Notes: generated by a model not told the origin, from the letters alone. DNA of 64,000 nt from Thermohalobaculum xanthum (GCF_016623495.1 NZ_JAEHHL010000006.1:186001-250000), one strand, 5' to 3'; numbered from the stretch's first letter, positions 46,565 through 55,454 are shown. Made by a program: numbers and translations.

Positions 46565-47941
46565 ATGACCCAGAACTGGAGTCGCGAAAGCTGGCGCAAC
46601 CATGTCGCCCTGCAGATGCCCGTCTACGAGGACGAGGCGGCGGTGGCGCGCGTTACCGGTCGCCTGGCCAGCTATCCGCCGCTCGTGTTCGGGGGCGAGG
46701 CGCGGCGTCTGAAATCGCATCTGGCCGAGGTTGCGGAAGGCAAGGCTTTCCTGCTCCAGGGCGGCGACTGCGCCGAGAGCTTCGCCGACTTCAAGGCCGA
46801 CAACATTCGCGACACCTTCCGCGTGATGCTGCAGATGGCGGTGGTGCTGACCTATGCCGCGCGCGTGCCCGTCGTGAAGGTGGGCCGCATGGCCGGCCAG
46901 TTCGCCAAGCCGCGCTCGGCGCCGACCGAGACCGTGGGCGGGGTCGAGTTACCGTCCTACCGCGGTGACATCGTCAACGGGTTCGACTTCACACCCGAGG
47001 CCCGCATCCCGGATCCCGAGCGGATGGTCACCGCCTACATGCATTCGGCGGCGACGCTGAACCTGCTGCGCGCCTTCGCGACCGGCGGCTATGCCGACCT
47101 GCACCGGGTGCAGAGCTGGAATCTCGAATTCGCCAAGGGCAGCCCGCAGGTCGAGAAGTACCAGCACATCGCCGACCGGATCTCGGCCGCGATCGACTTC
47201 ATGGGCGCCTGCGGCGTGACCTCGGACACGATGGAGACGCTCAGGACCGTCGAGTACTACACCTCGCACGAGGCGCTGCTCCTGCCCTACGAGGAAGCGC
47301 TGGCCCGCGTCGACTCGACCACCGGCGAGCCCGTGGCCTGCTCGGGCCACATGCTCTGGATCGGCGACCGCACCCGCCAGCCCGACGGCGCGCATGTCGA
47401 GTTCTGCCGCGGCGTGATCAACCCGATCGGGCTGAAATGCGGCCCGACGCTGGATCCGGACGAGCTTCTGCGCCTCGTCGACATCCTGAACCCCAAGAAC
47501 GAGGCGGGACGCCTCACGCTGATCTGCCGGACCGGCGCGGGCAAGGTGGCCGATCACCTGCCTGGCTGGATCCGCGCGATCGAGCGTGAAGGCCGCAAGG
47601 TGGTCTGGTCCTGCGATCCGATGCACGGCAACACCATCAAGTCGGCCTCGGGCTACAAGACCCGCCCTTTCGACAAGGTGCTGCAGGAGGTGCGCGAGTT
47701 CTTCGACGCCCACGGCGCCGAGGGGACCTATGCCGGCGGCGTGCATTTCGAGATGACCGGACAGGACGTGACCGAGTGCATGGGCGGGATGCAGGACCTC
47801 ACCAGCGAGGACCTTGCCAGCCGCTATCACACTGCCTGCGATCCGCGGCTCAACGCGAGCCAGTCGCTCGAGCTTGCCTTCCTGCTCAGCGCGGAGCTCG
47901 AGGAGATCATGGCGGCACGGCGCGCGGCGGTCACGGTCTGA
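46565..47941 (+). CDS. 3-deoxy-7-phosphoheptulonate synthase, class II
   Basis: A 458-residue plant-like DAHP synthase, the first enzyme of the shikimate pathway (PEP + erythrose 4-phosphate). The class II hallmarks are NWSRESWR and [15 protein letters not shown] (metal cysteine). [14 protein letters not shown], the long [14 protein letters not shown] and [12 protein letters not shown] follow. AGGAG precedes ATG 46565. It is followed after only 2 bases by serB. The symbols aroF, aroG and aroH are all used for such genes, so none is assigned. Confidence 0.95.
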   Translation: MTQNWSRESWRNHVALQMPVYEDEAAVARVTGRLASYPPLVFGGEARRLKSHLAEVAEGKAFLLQGGDCAESFADFKADNIRDTFRVMLQMAVVLTYAARVPVVKVGRMAGQFAKPRSAPTETVGGVELPSYRGDIVNGFDFTPEARIPDPERMVTAYMHSAATLNLLRAFATGGYADLHRVQSWNLEFAKGSPQVEKYQHIADRISAAIDFMGACGVTSDTMETLRTVEYYTSHEALLLPYEEALARVDSTTGEPVACSGHMLWIGDRTRQPDGAHVEFCRGVINPIGLKCGPTLDPDELLRLVDILNPKNEAGRLTLICRTGAGKVADHLPGWIRAIEREGRKVVWSCDPMHGNTIKSASGYKTRPFDKVLQEVREFFDAHGAEGTYAGGVHFEMTGQDVTECMGGMQDLTSEDLASRYHTACDPRLNASQSLELAFLLSAELEEIMAARRAAVTV

Positions 47942-47943
47942 GC

Positions 47944-48813
47944 GTGAGCGCACGGGTCGTCGTCCTCACCGCGCCGCGCGAGCGGGGCCTGACGGACACC
48001 GAGATCGCGGCGGCGGGGCGGCATGTCGATGGCGACACGCCCCGCCGTCTCGGCCCGGCCTCGGCCGAAATCGCGACGGAGCGCAGCCCCGATACGGCGC
48101 GGATCGCGGCGGCGTTGCCGGCGGTGGACGTCAACGTCGTGCCCGCGGAGGGCCGGCGCAAGCGCATCCTGATCGCCGACATGGATTCGACCATGATCCC
48201 GGTCGAATGCATCGACGAGATTGCCGATTTCGCCGGCGTGAAGCCGCAGGTCGCCGCGATCACCGAACGCGCGATGCAGGGCGAGCTCGATTTCGAGGGC
48301 GCGCTGCGCGCACGCGTGAAGCTGCTCGAGGGCCTCGAGGAGGCGGTGCTCGCGCGCGTCCATGCCGAGCGGGTCAGCCTCAACCCGGGCGCCGCCGCGC
48401 TGGTGCGCACGATGCGGGCGGCCGGGGCGCATACGCTGCTGGTCTCGGGCGGCTTTACCTATTTCGCGACGCGCGTTGCCGCGGAAGCGGGCTTTGCCGA
48501 GGCCCGCGCGAACGTGCTGCTTGCCCGGGACGGCCGCCTGACGGGTCACGTCGCCGAGCCGATCCTGGGCCGCGAGGCCAAGCTTGCCGCCCTGCGCGAG
48601 GCCGCCGCGGCGATGGGCGTCGGGCCCGAGGCGGTGCTCGCCGTCGGCGACGGGGCGAACGACCTTGCGATGGTCGAAGCGGCGGGGCTTGGCGTCGCCT
48701 ATCACCCCAAGCCCGCGCTGGCCGAGCGCGCCGACGCCGTCATCCGCCATTCCGGGCTGGACGCGCTTCTTGCCCTCCAGGGCTATGCCGAGGATGAGAT
48801 CGCCGGCTTTTGA
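47944..48813 (+). CDS. serB: Phosphoserine phosphatase
   Basis: A 289-residue HAD enzyme that makes L-serine from phosphoserine. Motif I DMDST has the nucleophile D79 and acid D81. Motif II is LLVSGGFT, and motif III/IV is VLAVGDGANDLAMVEAAG. The N-terminal ~70 residues are a degenerate regulatory domain. GTG at 47944 is the only start directly after the DAHP synthase stop and keeps the full N-terminus. Coupling of serine and aromatic synthesis fits tryptophan supply, but that is inference. Confidence 0.95.
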   Translation: MSARVVVLTAPRERGLTDTEIAAAGRHVDGDTPRRLGPASAEIATERSPDTARIAAALPAVDVNVVPAEGRRKRILIADMDSTMIPVECIDEIADFAGVKPQVAAITERAMQGELDFEGALRARVKLLEGLEEAVLARVHAERVSLNPGAAALVRTMRAAGAHTLLVSGGFTYFATRVAAEAGFAEARANVLLARDGRLTGHVAEPILGREAKLAALREAAAAMGVGPEAVLAVGDGANDLAMVEAAGLGVAYHPKPALAERADAVIRHSGLDALLALQGYAEDEIAGF

Positions 48814-48862
48814 TCGCGATTGCCGCGGGCCGCGTCTTCGGATGACGGCGCCGTCGCCCGCC

Positions 48863-49837
48863 TCAGCGCCAGAGCCGCTCGCCGTATTCCGCCTCGAGCC
48901 CCGCATAGAGCTCGGCGACCTCGGGGCCATAGCCGTTGAACTTCATCGTCGGGATGGTCTTCTCGGTGCCCAGCACGCGTTCGTCCGCCTGGCTCCAGCG
49001 CGGATGCGGGACGGCCGGGTTCACGTTCGCCCAGAAGCCGTACTCGCTGGCCTGCAGCTCCTCCCAGAAGCTGACCGGGCGCTCCTCGACAAAGCTCACG
49101 CGCACCACGGACTTGATCGACTTGAAGCCGTACTTCCAGGGCAGATGCAGCCGGATCGGCGCGCCGAACTGCTTGTGCAGCACCTTGCCATAGGCACCGA
49201 CGACCATCATCGCCAGCTCGTTCGTGGCCTCGGCCATCGTCAGCCCCTCGACATAGGGCCAGGGATACCAGTGCTGGCGCTGGCCGCGCGCGACGTCGGG
49301 ATCCTTGAAGGTCTCGAACCGCACATATTTTGCGCCCGACAGCGGCTTGGCCATCTCGACCAGCCGCGCGAGCGGGAAGCCGATCCAGGGCACGACCATC
49401 GACCAGGCCTCGACGCATCGGTGGCGGTAGACCCGCTCCTCGAGCGGCATCTTCGCGATCAGGTCATCCGCGCCGATGGTGATCGGCGTCTCGACCAGCC
49501 CGTCGATAGCAATCGTCCAGCCGTCGGTCTCGAGAGCCTGCGCCGCACGCGCGATCTGCTTGTGCGAGCCGAACTCGTAGAAATTGTTGTAGGTCGAGTT
49601 GATCATCTCGTCCGTGATCGCCCGCCCGGCATCGGAAAAGCGCGGACTGCGCTCGGGCATCGGTGCGAAGGGTTCCTCCGGCGCGGCCGCATCCGCAGGT
49701 CCCGTCACGCCCGACAGCGCGCCCGCCGCCAGCAGGCCACCGCCCGCGGCCAGGATCGCGCGCCGGTTCCAGAACACGGGCTCGGGCGTCGCGGCGCTCT
49801 CGGGCAGGGCCCAGCGCGGTTTGCGGATGATCCTCAT
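48863..49837 (-). CDS. msrP: Protein-methionine-sulfoxide reductase catalytic subunit MsrP
   Basis: A 324-residue periplasmic molybdopterin enzyme (formerly YedY). The N-terminus has a twin-arginine signal (WNRRAILAAGGGLLAAGAL, arginines at 25-26) ending in an ADA-type site. The molybdenum-ligating cysteine is C141 in YRHRCVEAWSMVVPW. QHWYPWPYVEGLTM and LHLPWKYGFKSIKS are family signatures. It repairs oxidised methionines in exported proteins. Its membrane haem partner MsrQ is not next to it in this window; a serB convergent neighbour lies downstream. Confidence 0.94.
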   Translation of the reverse strand: MRIIRKPRWALPESAATPEPVFWNRRAILAAGGGLLAAGALSGVTGPADAAAPEEPFAPMPERSPRFSDAGRAITDEMINSTYNNFYEFGSHKQIARAAQALETDGWTIAIDGLVETPITIGADDLIAKMPLEERVYRHRCVEAWSMVVPWIGFPLARLVEMAKPLSGAKYVRFETFKDPDVARGQRQHWYPWPYVEGLTMAEATNELAMMVVGAYGKVLHKQFGAPIRLHLPWKYGFKSIKSVVRVSFVEERPVSFWEELQASEYGFWANVNPAVPHPRWSQADERVLGTEKTIPTMKFNGYGPEVAELYAGLEAEYGERLWR

Positions 49838-49945
49838 GTCCAGTCCTCGCGGCAGAGTTCGTTAAGCATGACCACTCTGCACGAAAAACTAGGGCACGCC
49901 GCAACACCAGAAAGCCGTGAACACGTGCTTGTGTCCGCGGCGCAT

Positions 49946-49971
49946 AAAAAAACCGGGCCACTTGGGCCCGG
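49946..49971 (-). terminator. Intrinsic terminator on the minus strand
   Basis: Read on the minus strand: CCGGGCC, short loop, GGCCCGG, then seven T residues (the A-run at 49946-49952). It lies downstream of the LysR gene and of a tiny possible frame, and upstream of the msrP start, so it insulates msrP from the regulator transcript. Confidence 0.85.
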
Positions 49972-49977
49972 CCGAGT

Positions 49978-50070
49978 TCAACAGGGAGGTATCACAACCT
50001 GAGGCGATACCAGCGGTAGCGCCTCGACAGCCGAGATAAGCTGTTGCAGGGCTGCCTGCAAGTTGCTCAT
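49978..50070 (-). CDS. Possible 30-residue peptide (low confidence)
   Basis: ATG at 50070 opens a frame of 30 codons starting MSNLQAALQQLISAVEALPL, then VSPQVVIPPC and TGA. It lies wholly between the LysR stop and the terminator at 49946-49971, so it would be on the same transcript. The first 20 residues could form an amphipathic helix. There is no good Shine-Dalgarno and the frame is short, so chance is a serious alternative; the region may instead be a 3'-UTR. Nothing else was recognised in 49838-50092. Confidence 0.2.
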   Translation of the reverse strand: MSNLQAALQQLISAVEALPLVSPQVVIPPC

Positions 50071-50092
50071 TGGTCGCAGCCACGCAAGTCAG

Positions 50093-51010
50093 CTATGCCT
50101 TGCGCGCAACCCTAGGGGTATCGTCGCGCCCGCGATTGAATTCCTCGACCTCGCGCAGGATGAAGTCGCGGAAGGCCAAGATCCGCTGCGATCGCCTAAG
50201 CTCTTCCGGATAAACGAAATAAACGTGAATCGGCGGGCTGATCTCGTCCGGCAGGACGTTCACGAGATCCGGATAATCGCGGGTGATGTAATCGGGCAAC
50301 GCCGCCACGCCTAATCCATTCACCGCGGCCTTGAGCACGCCAAAATAGCTGTTGATCCGCAGATGCGAGTTTCGCGCGGGCGAAGTGTGGCTCTTGAGCC
50401 ACTCTGCGGCCTCGTGCGGCTGCGGCGCGTCGGGGCTGTAGGTGATCAGCCTGTGCTGCTCCAGTTCACGCGAATCCGTGGGCGTGCCCTCGCGCGCGAG
50501 ATAGTCTTGGCTGGCATAGAGGCGCATCGTCACCTCCATCAGCGGCCGGCGGATCAGATCGGCCTGGCTGGGCGAGGACAGGCGGATCGCCACGTCCGCC
50601 TCGCGCATCGGCAGGTCCAGAAGCGCCTCGGTCAGGATCAGGTCGACGCTCAGGTTGGGGTGGGCGTCGAAAAGGCGGGCCATCCGGGGCGCCAGCCACA
50701 AGGTGCCGAAGCCCGCCGTCGTCGTGACCCGCAGGTCGCCATGCACCTCATCCTTCGAGTCGCGCAGGCGCGCCCCGGCCACCATCAGCCGCTTGGCGAT
50801 GGCGCTGGTGGCCTCGTAGAGGATCTCGCCCTGCTCGGTCAGAAGCAGGCCGCGCGCGTGGCGGTGGAACAGCGTCACCTGCAACTGGTCCTCGAGGCCG
50901 CGAATCTGGCGGCTGATCGCCGACTGGCTCAGATGCAGCTGCTCGCCCGCATGCGTCAGGCTTCCCGCATCCGCGACGGCATGAAAGACGCGCAGCTTGT
51001 CCCAGTCCAT
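50093..51010 (-). CDS. LysR family transcriptional regulator
   Basis: 305 residues beginning MDWDKLRVFHAVADAGSL. The helix-turn-helix is at about 15-60: THAGEQLHLSQSAISRQIRG. The periplasmic-binding-fold effector domain runs from about 90 (GDLRVTTTAGFGTLWLAPRM) to 290. ATG 51010 has GGGGAGAG 4 bases upstream; upstream extension of the frame is not protein-like. It diverges from an unknown secreted protein, and LysR proteins often control the divergent neighbour. An inverted repeat around GTATAC at 51078-51091 lies between them. Confidence 0.9.
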   Translation of the reverse strand: MDWDKLRVFHAVADAGSLTHAGEQLHLSQSAISRQIRGLEDQLQVTLFHRHARGLLLTEQGEILYEATSAIAKRLMVAGARLRDSKDEVHGDLRVTTTAGFGTLWLAPRMARLFDAHPNLSVDLILTEALLDLPMREADVAIRLSSPSQADLIRRPLMEVTMRLYASQDYLAREGTPTDSRELEQHRLITYSPDAPQPHEAAEWLKSHTSPARNSHLRINSYFGVLKAAVNGLGVAALPDYITRDYPDLVNVLPDEISPPIHVYFVYPEELRRSQRILAFRDFILREVEEFNRGRDDTPRVARKA

Positions 51011-51077
51011 GACTCTCCCCGTCGCGGCCTTTGCCGGCCGTGCTCGTTTCTCAGCGTTCGTTTGCTCCCGCGGCGGA

Positions 51078-51091
51078 TCGGAGTATACCGA
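51078..51091. promoter_or_regulatory. Short palindrome and promoter-like element between lysR and secreted-protein genes
   Basis: TCGG-AGTATA-CCGA with an inner GTATAC palindrome. TATACC (51084-51089) is preceded 17 bases upstream by TTTGCT (51061-51066), a weak promoter match for the plus-strand gene. The palindrome would overlap its -10, as an operator might. Confidence 0.3.
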
Positions 51092-51125
51092 CAAAGCGAC
51101 ATTTGGGCAGCAAAATGGGGTCGGG

Positions 51126-51989
51126 ATGGGAATGAGCGCAAGGCGCGTGGTGCTGGCGGTTGTCGCCTGCCTCGGAGTCCTGCTCGGGCACACGGTTGCG
51201 CAGGCGCAGGACACCCTCGACGGGCGCTATGACGGCATGGCCGACGCCGCGGGCGCCGCGATCGACATCTATCCCGATTCTGGTGGCTTTCGCGGCACTT
51301 TCTACGACGCGGGCGGGCGCCGGCAGAAGTTCCTCGCGGACCGCGTCGGCGAGACCGCCGAGGCGGTGCTCGACATGGACGGCCGCACGGTCCTGATGCG
51401 CATGACGCCGCTGCCCTTCGGCGCCGAGGTCGCGCTCGTCCCCTTCGCCGCCGATGGCACGCTGGACATCGGGGCCTCGCGCATCATCAACTTCGTGCGC
51501 GAGGGGCTCGAGGTTCCCAAGCTGCCCGAGGGCTATGTCCCGGCGCCGGATGGCTCCGGGGGGCGGCTCGCGGCGCTGAGCTTCCTTGTCTCCTACGAGT
51601 TCTGGGCGCCGACCGGCGTGCGGCACGGCTACATGGCGCTCGCGCCGCGGCACCGCACGCTGGTGCGCCTCTTTCCCGCGGTCCAGCTCGACGTGATCTG
51701 GAAGCTCTGCCTCGCCCCCGGGGCCGCCGATGCGCTGGGGGTTGCGCTGCGCGGGCAGGGCGTGACCTGCGACGAGGTCCGAGACGGCATCGCCCAGGCC
51801 CAGCGGACCGGCCGTTTCGACGACTACAAGGCCGAGGTCCAGCGCCAGGGGGCGCTGCTGCGCACCGCCGTGCGCTGCGCCGACAACTATGTGATGTCCA
51901 AGCCGGTCTGCGACCGCGCCGCGCAGGACGTCAGCCGGGCCGCGGTGTCACTCGAAACCGCCGCCACGGTGCTCGGCCGTTATCGCTGA
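51126..51989 (+). CDS. Exported protein of unknown function
   Basis: 287 residues with a clear Sec signal (ARRVVLAVVACLGVLLGHTV, cut near AQAQ). The mature part starts DTLDGRYDGMADAAGAAIDI, followed by strands typical of a small lipocalin-like barrel (GGFRGTFYDAGGRRQKFLAD; GRTVLMRMTPLPFGAEVALVPF). A helical second half follows, with four cysteines spread at KLCLAPG, VTCDE, VRCADN and KPVCDR. I do not recognise a family. ATG 51132 is an equally possible start two codons later, with GGGATGGGA before it. It converges on hxlR with a 3-base gap. Confidence 0.7.
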   Translation: MGMSARRVVLAVVACLGVLLGHTVAQAQDTLDGRYDGMADAAGAAIDIYPDSGGFRGTFYDAGGRRQKFLADRVGETAEAVLDMDGRTVLMRMTPLPFGAEVALVPFAADGTLDIGASRIINFVREGLEVPKLPEGYVPAPDGSGGRLAALSFLVSYEFWAPTGVRHGYMALAPRHRTLVRLFPAVQLDVIWKLCLAPGAADALGVALRGQGVTCDEVRDGIAQAQRTGRFDDYKAEVQRQGALLRTAVRCADNYVMSKPVCDRAAQDVSRAAVSLETAATVLGRYR

Positions 51990-51992
51990 GCC

Positions 51993-52325
51993 TCAGCGCC
52001 GGTGGGGGTGGCTCCGGCGGTTCTTCGCGCCCCAGTCCTCGATCCATTCGAGCACCGGCCGCAGTGCCATGCCCTTGGGTGTGATGCGGTATTCCAGCCG
52101 CCGCGCCCCGGCATGGACCGGCCGCTTTTCCAGGATCCCCTCGTCCACCAGCCGCGCGAGCCGGTTCGAGAGGATGTTGCGCGCCACGCCCAGCCGCCGC
52201 TGGAAGGTGTCGAAGCGCGTCACGCCATGCAGGGCCGCCCAGATGATGAGCAGGGTCCAGCTGTCCCCGATCTGGCGAACCGCATCCGCCATTGCTGAAA
52301 TATCGGATTGCTCGACATCGGCCAT
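51993..52325 (-). CDS. HxlR family transcriptional regulator
   Basis: A 110-residue winged-helix protein. After a short N-terminus the HxlR core is clear: IGDSWTLLIIWAALHGVTRFDTFQ, RLGVARNILSNRLARLVDEG and the wing RRLEYRITPKGMALRPVLEWI. ATG 52325 has a strong GGGAGA 8 bases upstream; an in-frame ATG at 52379 (MIQKDYPRGR) could add 18 residues. It diverges from an SDR/acyl-CoA dehydrogenase pair, which is the natural candidate target. GATA-N9-TATC at 52361-52377 is a possible half-site pair. Confidence 0.88.
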   Translation of the reverse strand: MADVEQSDISAMADAVRQIGDSWTLLIIWAALHGVTRFDTFQRRLGVARNILSNRLARLVDEGILEKRPVHAGARRLEYRITPKGMALRPVLEWIEDWGAKNRRSHPHRR

Positions 52326-52509
52326 GGCGACGTCTCCCGCTGGCGCGCTTCTGCCGCGCGGATAATCCTTTTGTATCATGGAAATGCCTTCGCGTCCTAG
52401 ACATGGCGTCGGCGCGGCGGCAAATCTGGTGCCGGTTGTGGAACAGATACGCCCGCTCGGCATGGCACATGCCCGCCGGAAATCGCAGGGCGCAGGGGAG
52501 GGAGATGCG

Positions 52510-53253
52510 ATGAGCCTCGCGGGCAAGGTGATCCTGGTGACCGGCGCGTCGAGCGGGCTGGGCGCGCACATGGCGACCTTCCTTGCAGCGCGCGGCGCGC
52601 GGGTCTGGGCGGCGGCGCGGCGGGTCGAGGCGCTCGAGGCGCTCTGCGCGTCGGCCGATGGCAGCATGCAGGCCGTCAGCATGGATGTCGCTGATCCCGC
52701 CTCGGTCTCGGCCGCCGTCGGGCACGTGACCGAGGCCGAGGGCGGCCTCGACGGGCTGGTGAACAACGCCGGCATCGCCTGGGGCGGCCGCGCCCTCGAC
52801 ATGCCCGACGACGAATGGCACCGGGTGATCGACACCAACCTGACCGGCGCCTTCACCGTGGCGCGCGAGGCGGCGCGGGCGATGGTGCCGGGCGGCGGCG
52901 GGGCGATCGTCTCGACCGCCTCGATCCTTGGCTTCGGCACCGGTGCCGGTGTCGCCGCCTACGCGGCCTCGAAGGCGGCGGTGGTGCATCTCACGCGCTG
53001 CCTCGCGCTCGAATGGGCGCGCCATGGCATCCGCGTGAACGCGCTGGCGCCCGGCTACATCCCGACCGAGATCAACCGCAACTATCTCGAGAGCGAGGCG
53101 GGCGAGGAGATGAAGCAGACCATCCCGCTGCGTCGCTTCGGCACGCCGCAGGACCTCGACGGCCCGCTCGAGCTGCTGCTGTCCGATGCCGGGGGCTACA
53201 TCACCGGCGTGACCCTGCCCGTCGATGGCGGGCACCTCGTCCGTCCGCTCTGA
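52510..53253 (+). CDS. SDR family oxidoreductase
   Basis: A 247-residue classical short-chain dehydrogenase. The cofactor loop TGASSGLGAH is near residues 12-21. NNAG is around 85, and the catalytic YAASKAA (Tyr and Lys) near 155. The C-terminal GGYITGVTLPVDGGHLVRPL is typical of FabG-like members. Substrate is probably a 3-hydroxyacyl-CoA or similar, given that an acyl-CoA dehydrogenase follows after 14 bases. GGGAGG lies before ATG 52510. Confidence 0.9.
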   Translation: MSLAGKVILVTGASSGLGAHMATFLAARGARVWAAARRVEALEALCASADGSMQAVSMDVADPASVSAAVGHVTEAEGGLDGLVNNAGIAWGGRALDMPDDEWHRVIDTNLTGAFTVAREAARAMVPGGGGAIVSTASILGFGTGAGVAAYAASKAAVVHLTRCLALEWARHGIRVNALAPGYIPTEINRNYLESEAGEEMKQTIPLRRFGTPQDLDGPLELLLSDAGGYITGVTLPVDGGHLVRPL

Positions 53254-53267
53254 GAGGGAGACCCCGA

Positions 53268-54467
53268 ATGGACTTCACCCTTCCGACCGACTGCGAGGAC
53301 TACCGCGCCCGCGTCGCCCGCTTCGTCAACGACCACATCCTGCCGCTCGAGGCCGACCCTGCCAATTTCGCCGATCACGGCAACCTTCCCCCAGCGCGAC
53401 TGCGCGAGATCCGCGATCGGGTGAAGGCCGAGGGGCTCTGGGCGCCGAACGTGCCGAAAGCGCTCGGCGGGCTCGGCCTGCCTTTCATCGGGCTCGCCGC
53501 CGCCTACGAGGAGATGAACCGCTCGGTGTTCGGCCCGGCCTGCTTCAACGCCGCCGCGCCCGATGACGGCAACATGCGCCTGCTGGCGCAGGTCGGCACG
53601 CCCCAGCAGCAGGACTGGTGGCTCAAGCCGGTCATCGCGGGCGAGATGCGCTCGGCCTTCGCCATGACCGAGCCGCATCCCGGCGCGGGCTCGGACCCCA
53701 CCATGATGATCACCCGCGCCGAGCGCACCAACCGCGGCTACCGCATCTTCGGGCGCAAGTGGTTCATCACCGGCGCCGAGGGGGCAGGGCGCTTCATCCT
53801 GATGGCCCGCACCTCTGACGACCCGCGCAAGGGCATCACCGCCTTTCTGTTCGATGCCGAACAGCCCGGCTGGCACATCGACCGGCGCATCGGGATCATG
53901 GGGCCCGAGGAGCATGGCGGCCATTGCGAGCTGGTGTTCGACGGGCTCGAGATCCCGGACGAGAACGTGCTGATGCAGCCCGGCGACGGCTTCAAGGTGA
54001 CGCAGATCCGGCTGGGCCCGGCGCGGCTCACGCACTGCATGCGCTGGCTTGGCCTCGCCAAGCGCTGCATGGAGATCGCCACGACCTATGCGCGCGAGCG
54101 CGAGGGCTTCGGCATGCGCCTCGCGAACCGCGAGACCGTGCAGGTCAAGCTGGGCAACCTCGCCCACCAGATCGAGATCGGGCGCCTCCTGGTGATGAAG
54201 GCGGCCTGGCTGCTCGACCAGGGTGACCGGGCCAAGACGGCGGTCTCGATGGCCAAGATCCACATGGCCGAGACCCTGCACCGTTCCGCCGACGACTGCA
54301 TCCAGATTTGCGGCGCGCGCGGCTACTCGACCGATACCGTGCTAGAGTGGATCTATCGCTACGCCCGCCAGGCGCGCCTGGTCGACGGCGCCGACGAGGT
54401 GCACAAGATGGTGCTTGCCGGCGCCTACATGACCGAGGGGCCCGGGCTCTGGCGCTGGGGCGCCTGA
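53268..54467 (+). CDS. Acyl-CoA dehydrogenase
   Basis: A 399-residue flavoprotein that introduces an alpha-beta double bond in acyl-CoA and passes electrons to ETF. FAFAMTEPHPGAGSD-type FAD loop (SAFAMTEPHPGAGSDPTM) and GYRIFGRKWFITGAEGAG are present. RLGPARLTHCMRWLGLAKR and the C-terminal QICGARGYSTDTVLEWIYR are conserved. It resembles the ACAD10/11-type group. GAGAGGGAG precedes ATG 53268. It forms an operon with the SDR gene. Its 3' end overlaps the convergent hydrolase gene by 43 bases. Confidence 0.92.
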   Translation: MDFTLPTDCEDYRARVARFVNDHILPLEADPANFADHGNLPPARLREIRDRVKAEGLWAPNVPKALGGLGLPFIGLAAAYEEMNRSVFGPACFNAAAPDDGNMRLLAQVGTPQQQDWWLKPVIAGEMRSAFAMTEPHPGAGSDPTMMITRAERTNRGYRIFGRKWFITGAEGAGRFILMARTSDDPRKGITAFLFDAEQPGWHIDRRIGIMGPEEHGGHCELVFDGLEIPDENVLMQPGDGFKVTQIRLGPARLTHCMRWLGLAKRCMEIATTYAREREGFGMRLANRETVQVKLGNLAHQIEIGRLLVMKAAWLLDQGDRAKTAVSMAKIHMAETLHRSADDCIQICGARGYSTDTVLEWIYRYARQARLVDGADEVHKMVLAGAYMTEGPGLWRWGA

Positions 54468-55387
54468 GCCGCCCTTTGCCGCGGGCGGGCGGTCGCGCGC
54501 GAGACCAGGCGCTCGATTGCGGCCATCACCGTTTCGGGGGCTGCGTGGTGCGGCATGTGGCCGATCCCTGGCAGCAGCGTCAGGTCGGCGCGATCCAGCA
54601 GTTCGGCCAGCGGAATCGCGTGGATATCGGCGGGCACGATGGCGTCGACATCGCCGTGCACGATCTCGATCGGGCAGCGCAGCTCGGGGTAGCGCGCGGC
54701 CAGCGCCACGATCTGGCGGCGCAGGGTGTTCACCGCGCGATAGTTGGTGCGGAAGCTGTGCGGCCGCAAAGCCAGCTCGGCGCCGATCTCGTGCCGGTAG
54801 CGAAGTGGCACGGGCTGCGGCGCGAAGATCTCGGCGAGCGCCGTGTCGATTCTCGCGGCATCGACGGTCAGCGGAACGATCCGGCTGAAGGCGTGACCGA
54901 TGACGGGTGTGCCCGCGACGCGGTACGTGGCGCCGAGCGCGCCGCCCCAGTCCATCGCGGCGCCCGCGATCAGCGCGACCCCCGCCACCGACTGGGGTCG
55001 CGCAAGCGCCCAGGTCAATGCCAGAGATCCGGAATAACTGTGCCCCACCAGGCAGTAACGCTGCAGGCCCATGCCCTCCAGCGCTTCGGCCAGCACGTCT
55101 GCCTGGACATCGAGGCGGGTGCCGCCGGCGACCGGGCCGGAATGGCCCATGCCGGGCCGGTCGAGCGCGATCACCCTGTGCCGGCGCGCAAGGCGCGGCA
55201 TCAGTGAAAGCGTCCAGTCCCTGAGGTTCCCGCTCGCCCCGTGAAGCAGCACCAATGGCAGCCCCCGGTCGGGGCCGTCCGAAAGATAATGCACCGCCGC
55301 GCCACGCACCGGGATAAAGCCGCCGAGTGGCGGATAGCGGCTTTCGGCCTCACGCGTATACGCAGTCAGACGAGTCCACAAACGCAT
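54425..55387 (-). CDS. Alpha/beta hydrolase
   Basis: A 320-residue hydrolase of the epoxide hydrolase/haloperoxidase-like branch. The oxyanion loop is LVLLHGASGNLRDW and the strand-3 region is VIALDRPGMGHS. The nucleophile elbow CLVGHSYSGSLAL carries the Ser. The acid is in VHGDVDAIVP and the histidine in LLPGIGHMPHHAAPE. Substrate unknown. ATG 55387 is 12 bases after GGGAGG; the in-frame TTG at 55393 has better spacing and may be used. The C-terminal 15 codons lie on top of the acyl-CoA dehydrogenase end. Confidence 0.88.
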   Translation of the reverse strand: MRLWTRLTAYTREAESRYPPLGGFIPVRGAAVHYLSDGPDRGLPLVLLHGASGNLRDWTLSLMPRLARRHRVIALDRPGMGHSGPVAGGTRLDVQADVLAEALEGMGLQRYCLVGHSYSGSLALTWALARPQSVAGVALIAGAAMDWGGALGATYRVAGTPVIGHAFSRIVPLTVDAARIDTALAEIFAPQPVPLRYRHEIGAELALRPHSFRTNYRAVNTLRRQIVALAARYPELRCPIEIVHGDVDAIVPADIHAIPLAELLDRADLTLLPGIGHMPHHAAPETVMAAIERLVSRATARPRQRAAQAPQRQSPGPSVM

Positions 55388-55425
55388 CGACAAGGGCGCC
55401 TCCCTTACGCAGAAGCCCTTACTTT

Positions 55426-55454
55426 ATAGTAGGATGGACTGGCGATTTCGCCAA
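55426..55454 (-). promoter_or_regulatory. Candidate promoter with embedded palindrome for the hydrolase gene
   Basis: On the minus strand TTGGCG (55454-55449), 17 bases, TACTAT (55431-55426). A perfect 5-2-5 palindrome GGCGA-TT-TCGCC (55441-55452) covers the -35 and the start of the spacer, and TACT-TTAT-AGTA (55420-55431) overlaps the -10. Both are well placed for repression. Confidence 0.45.
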
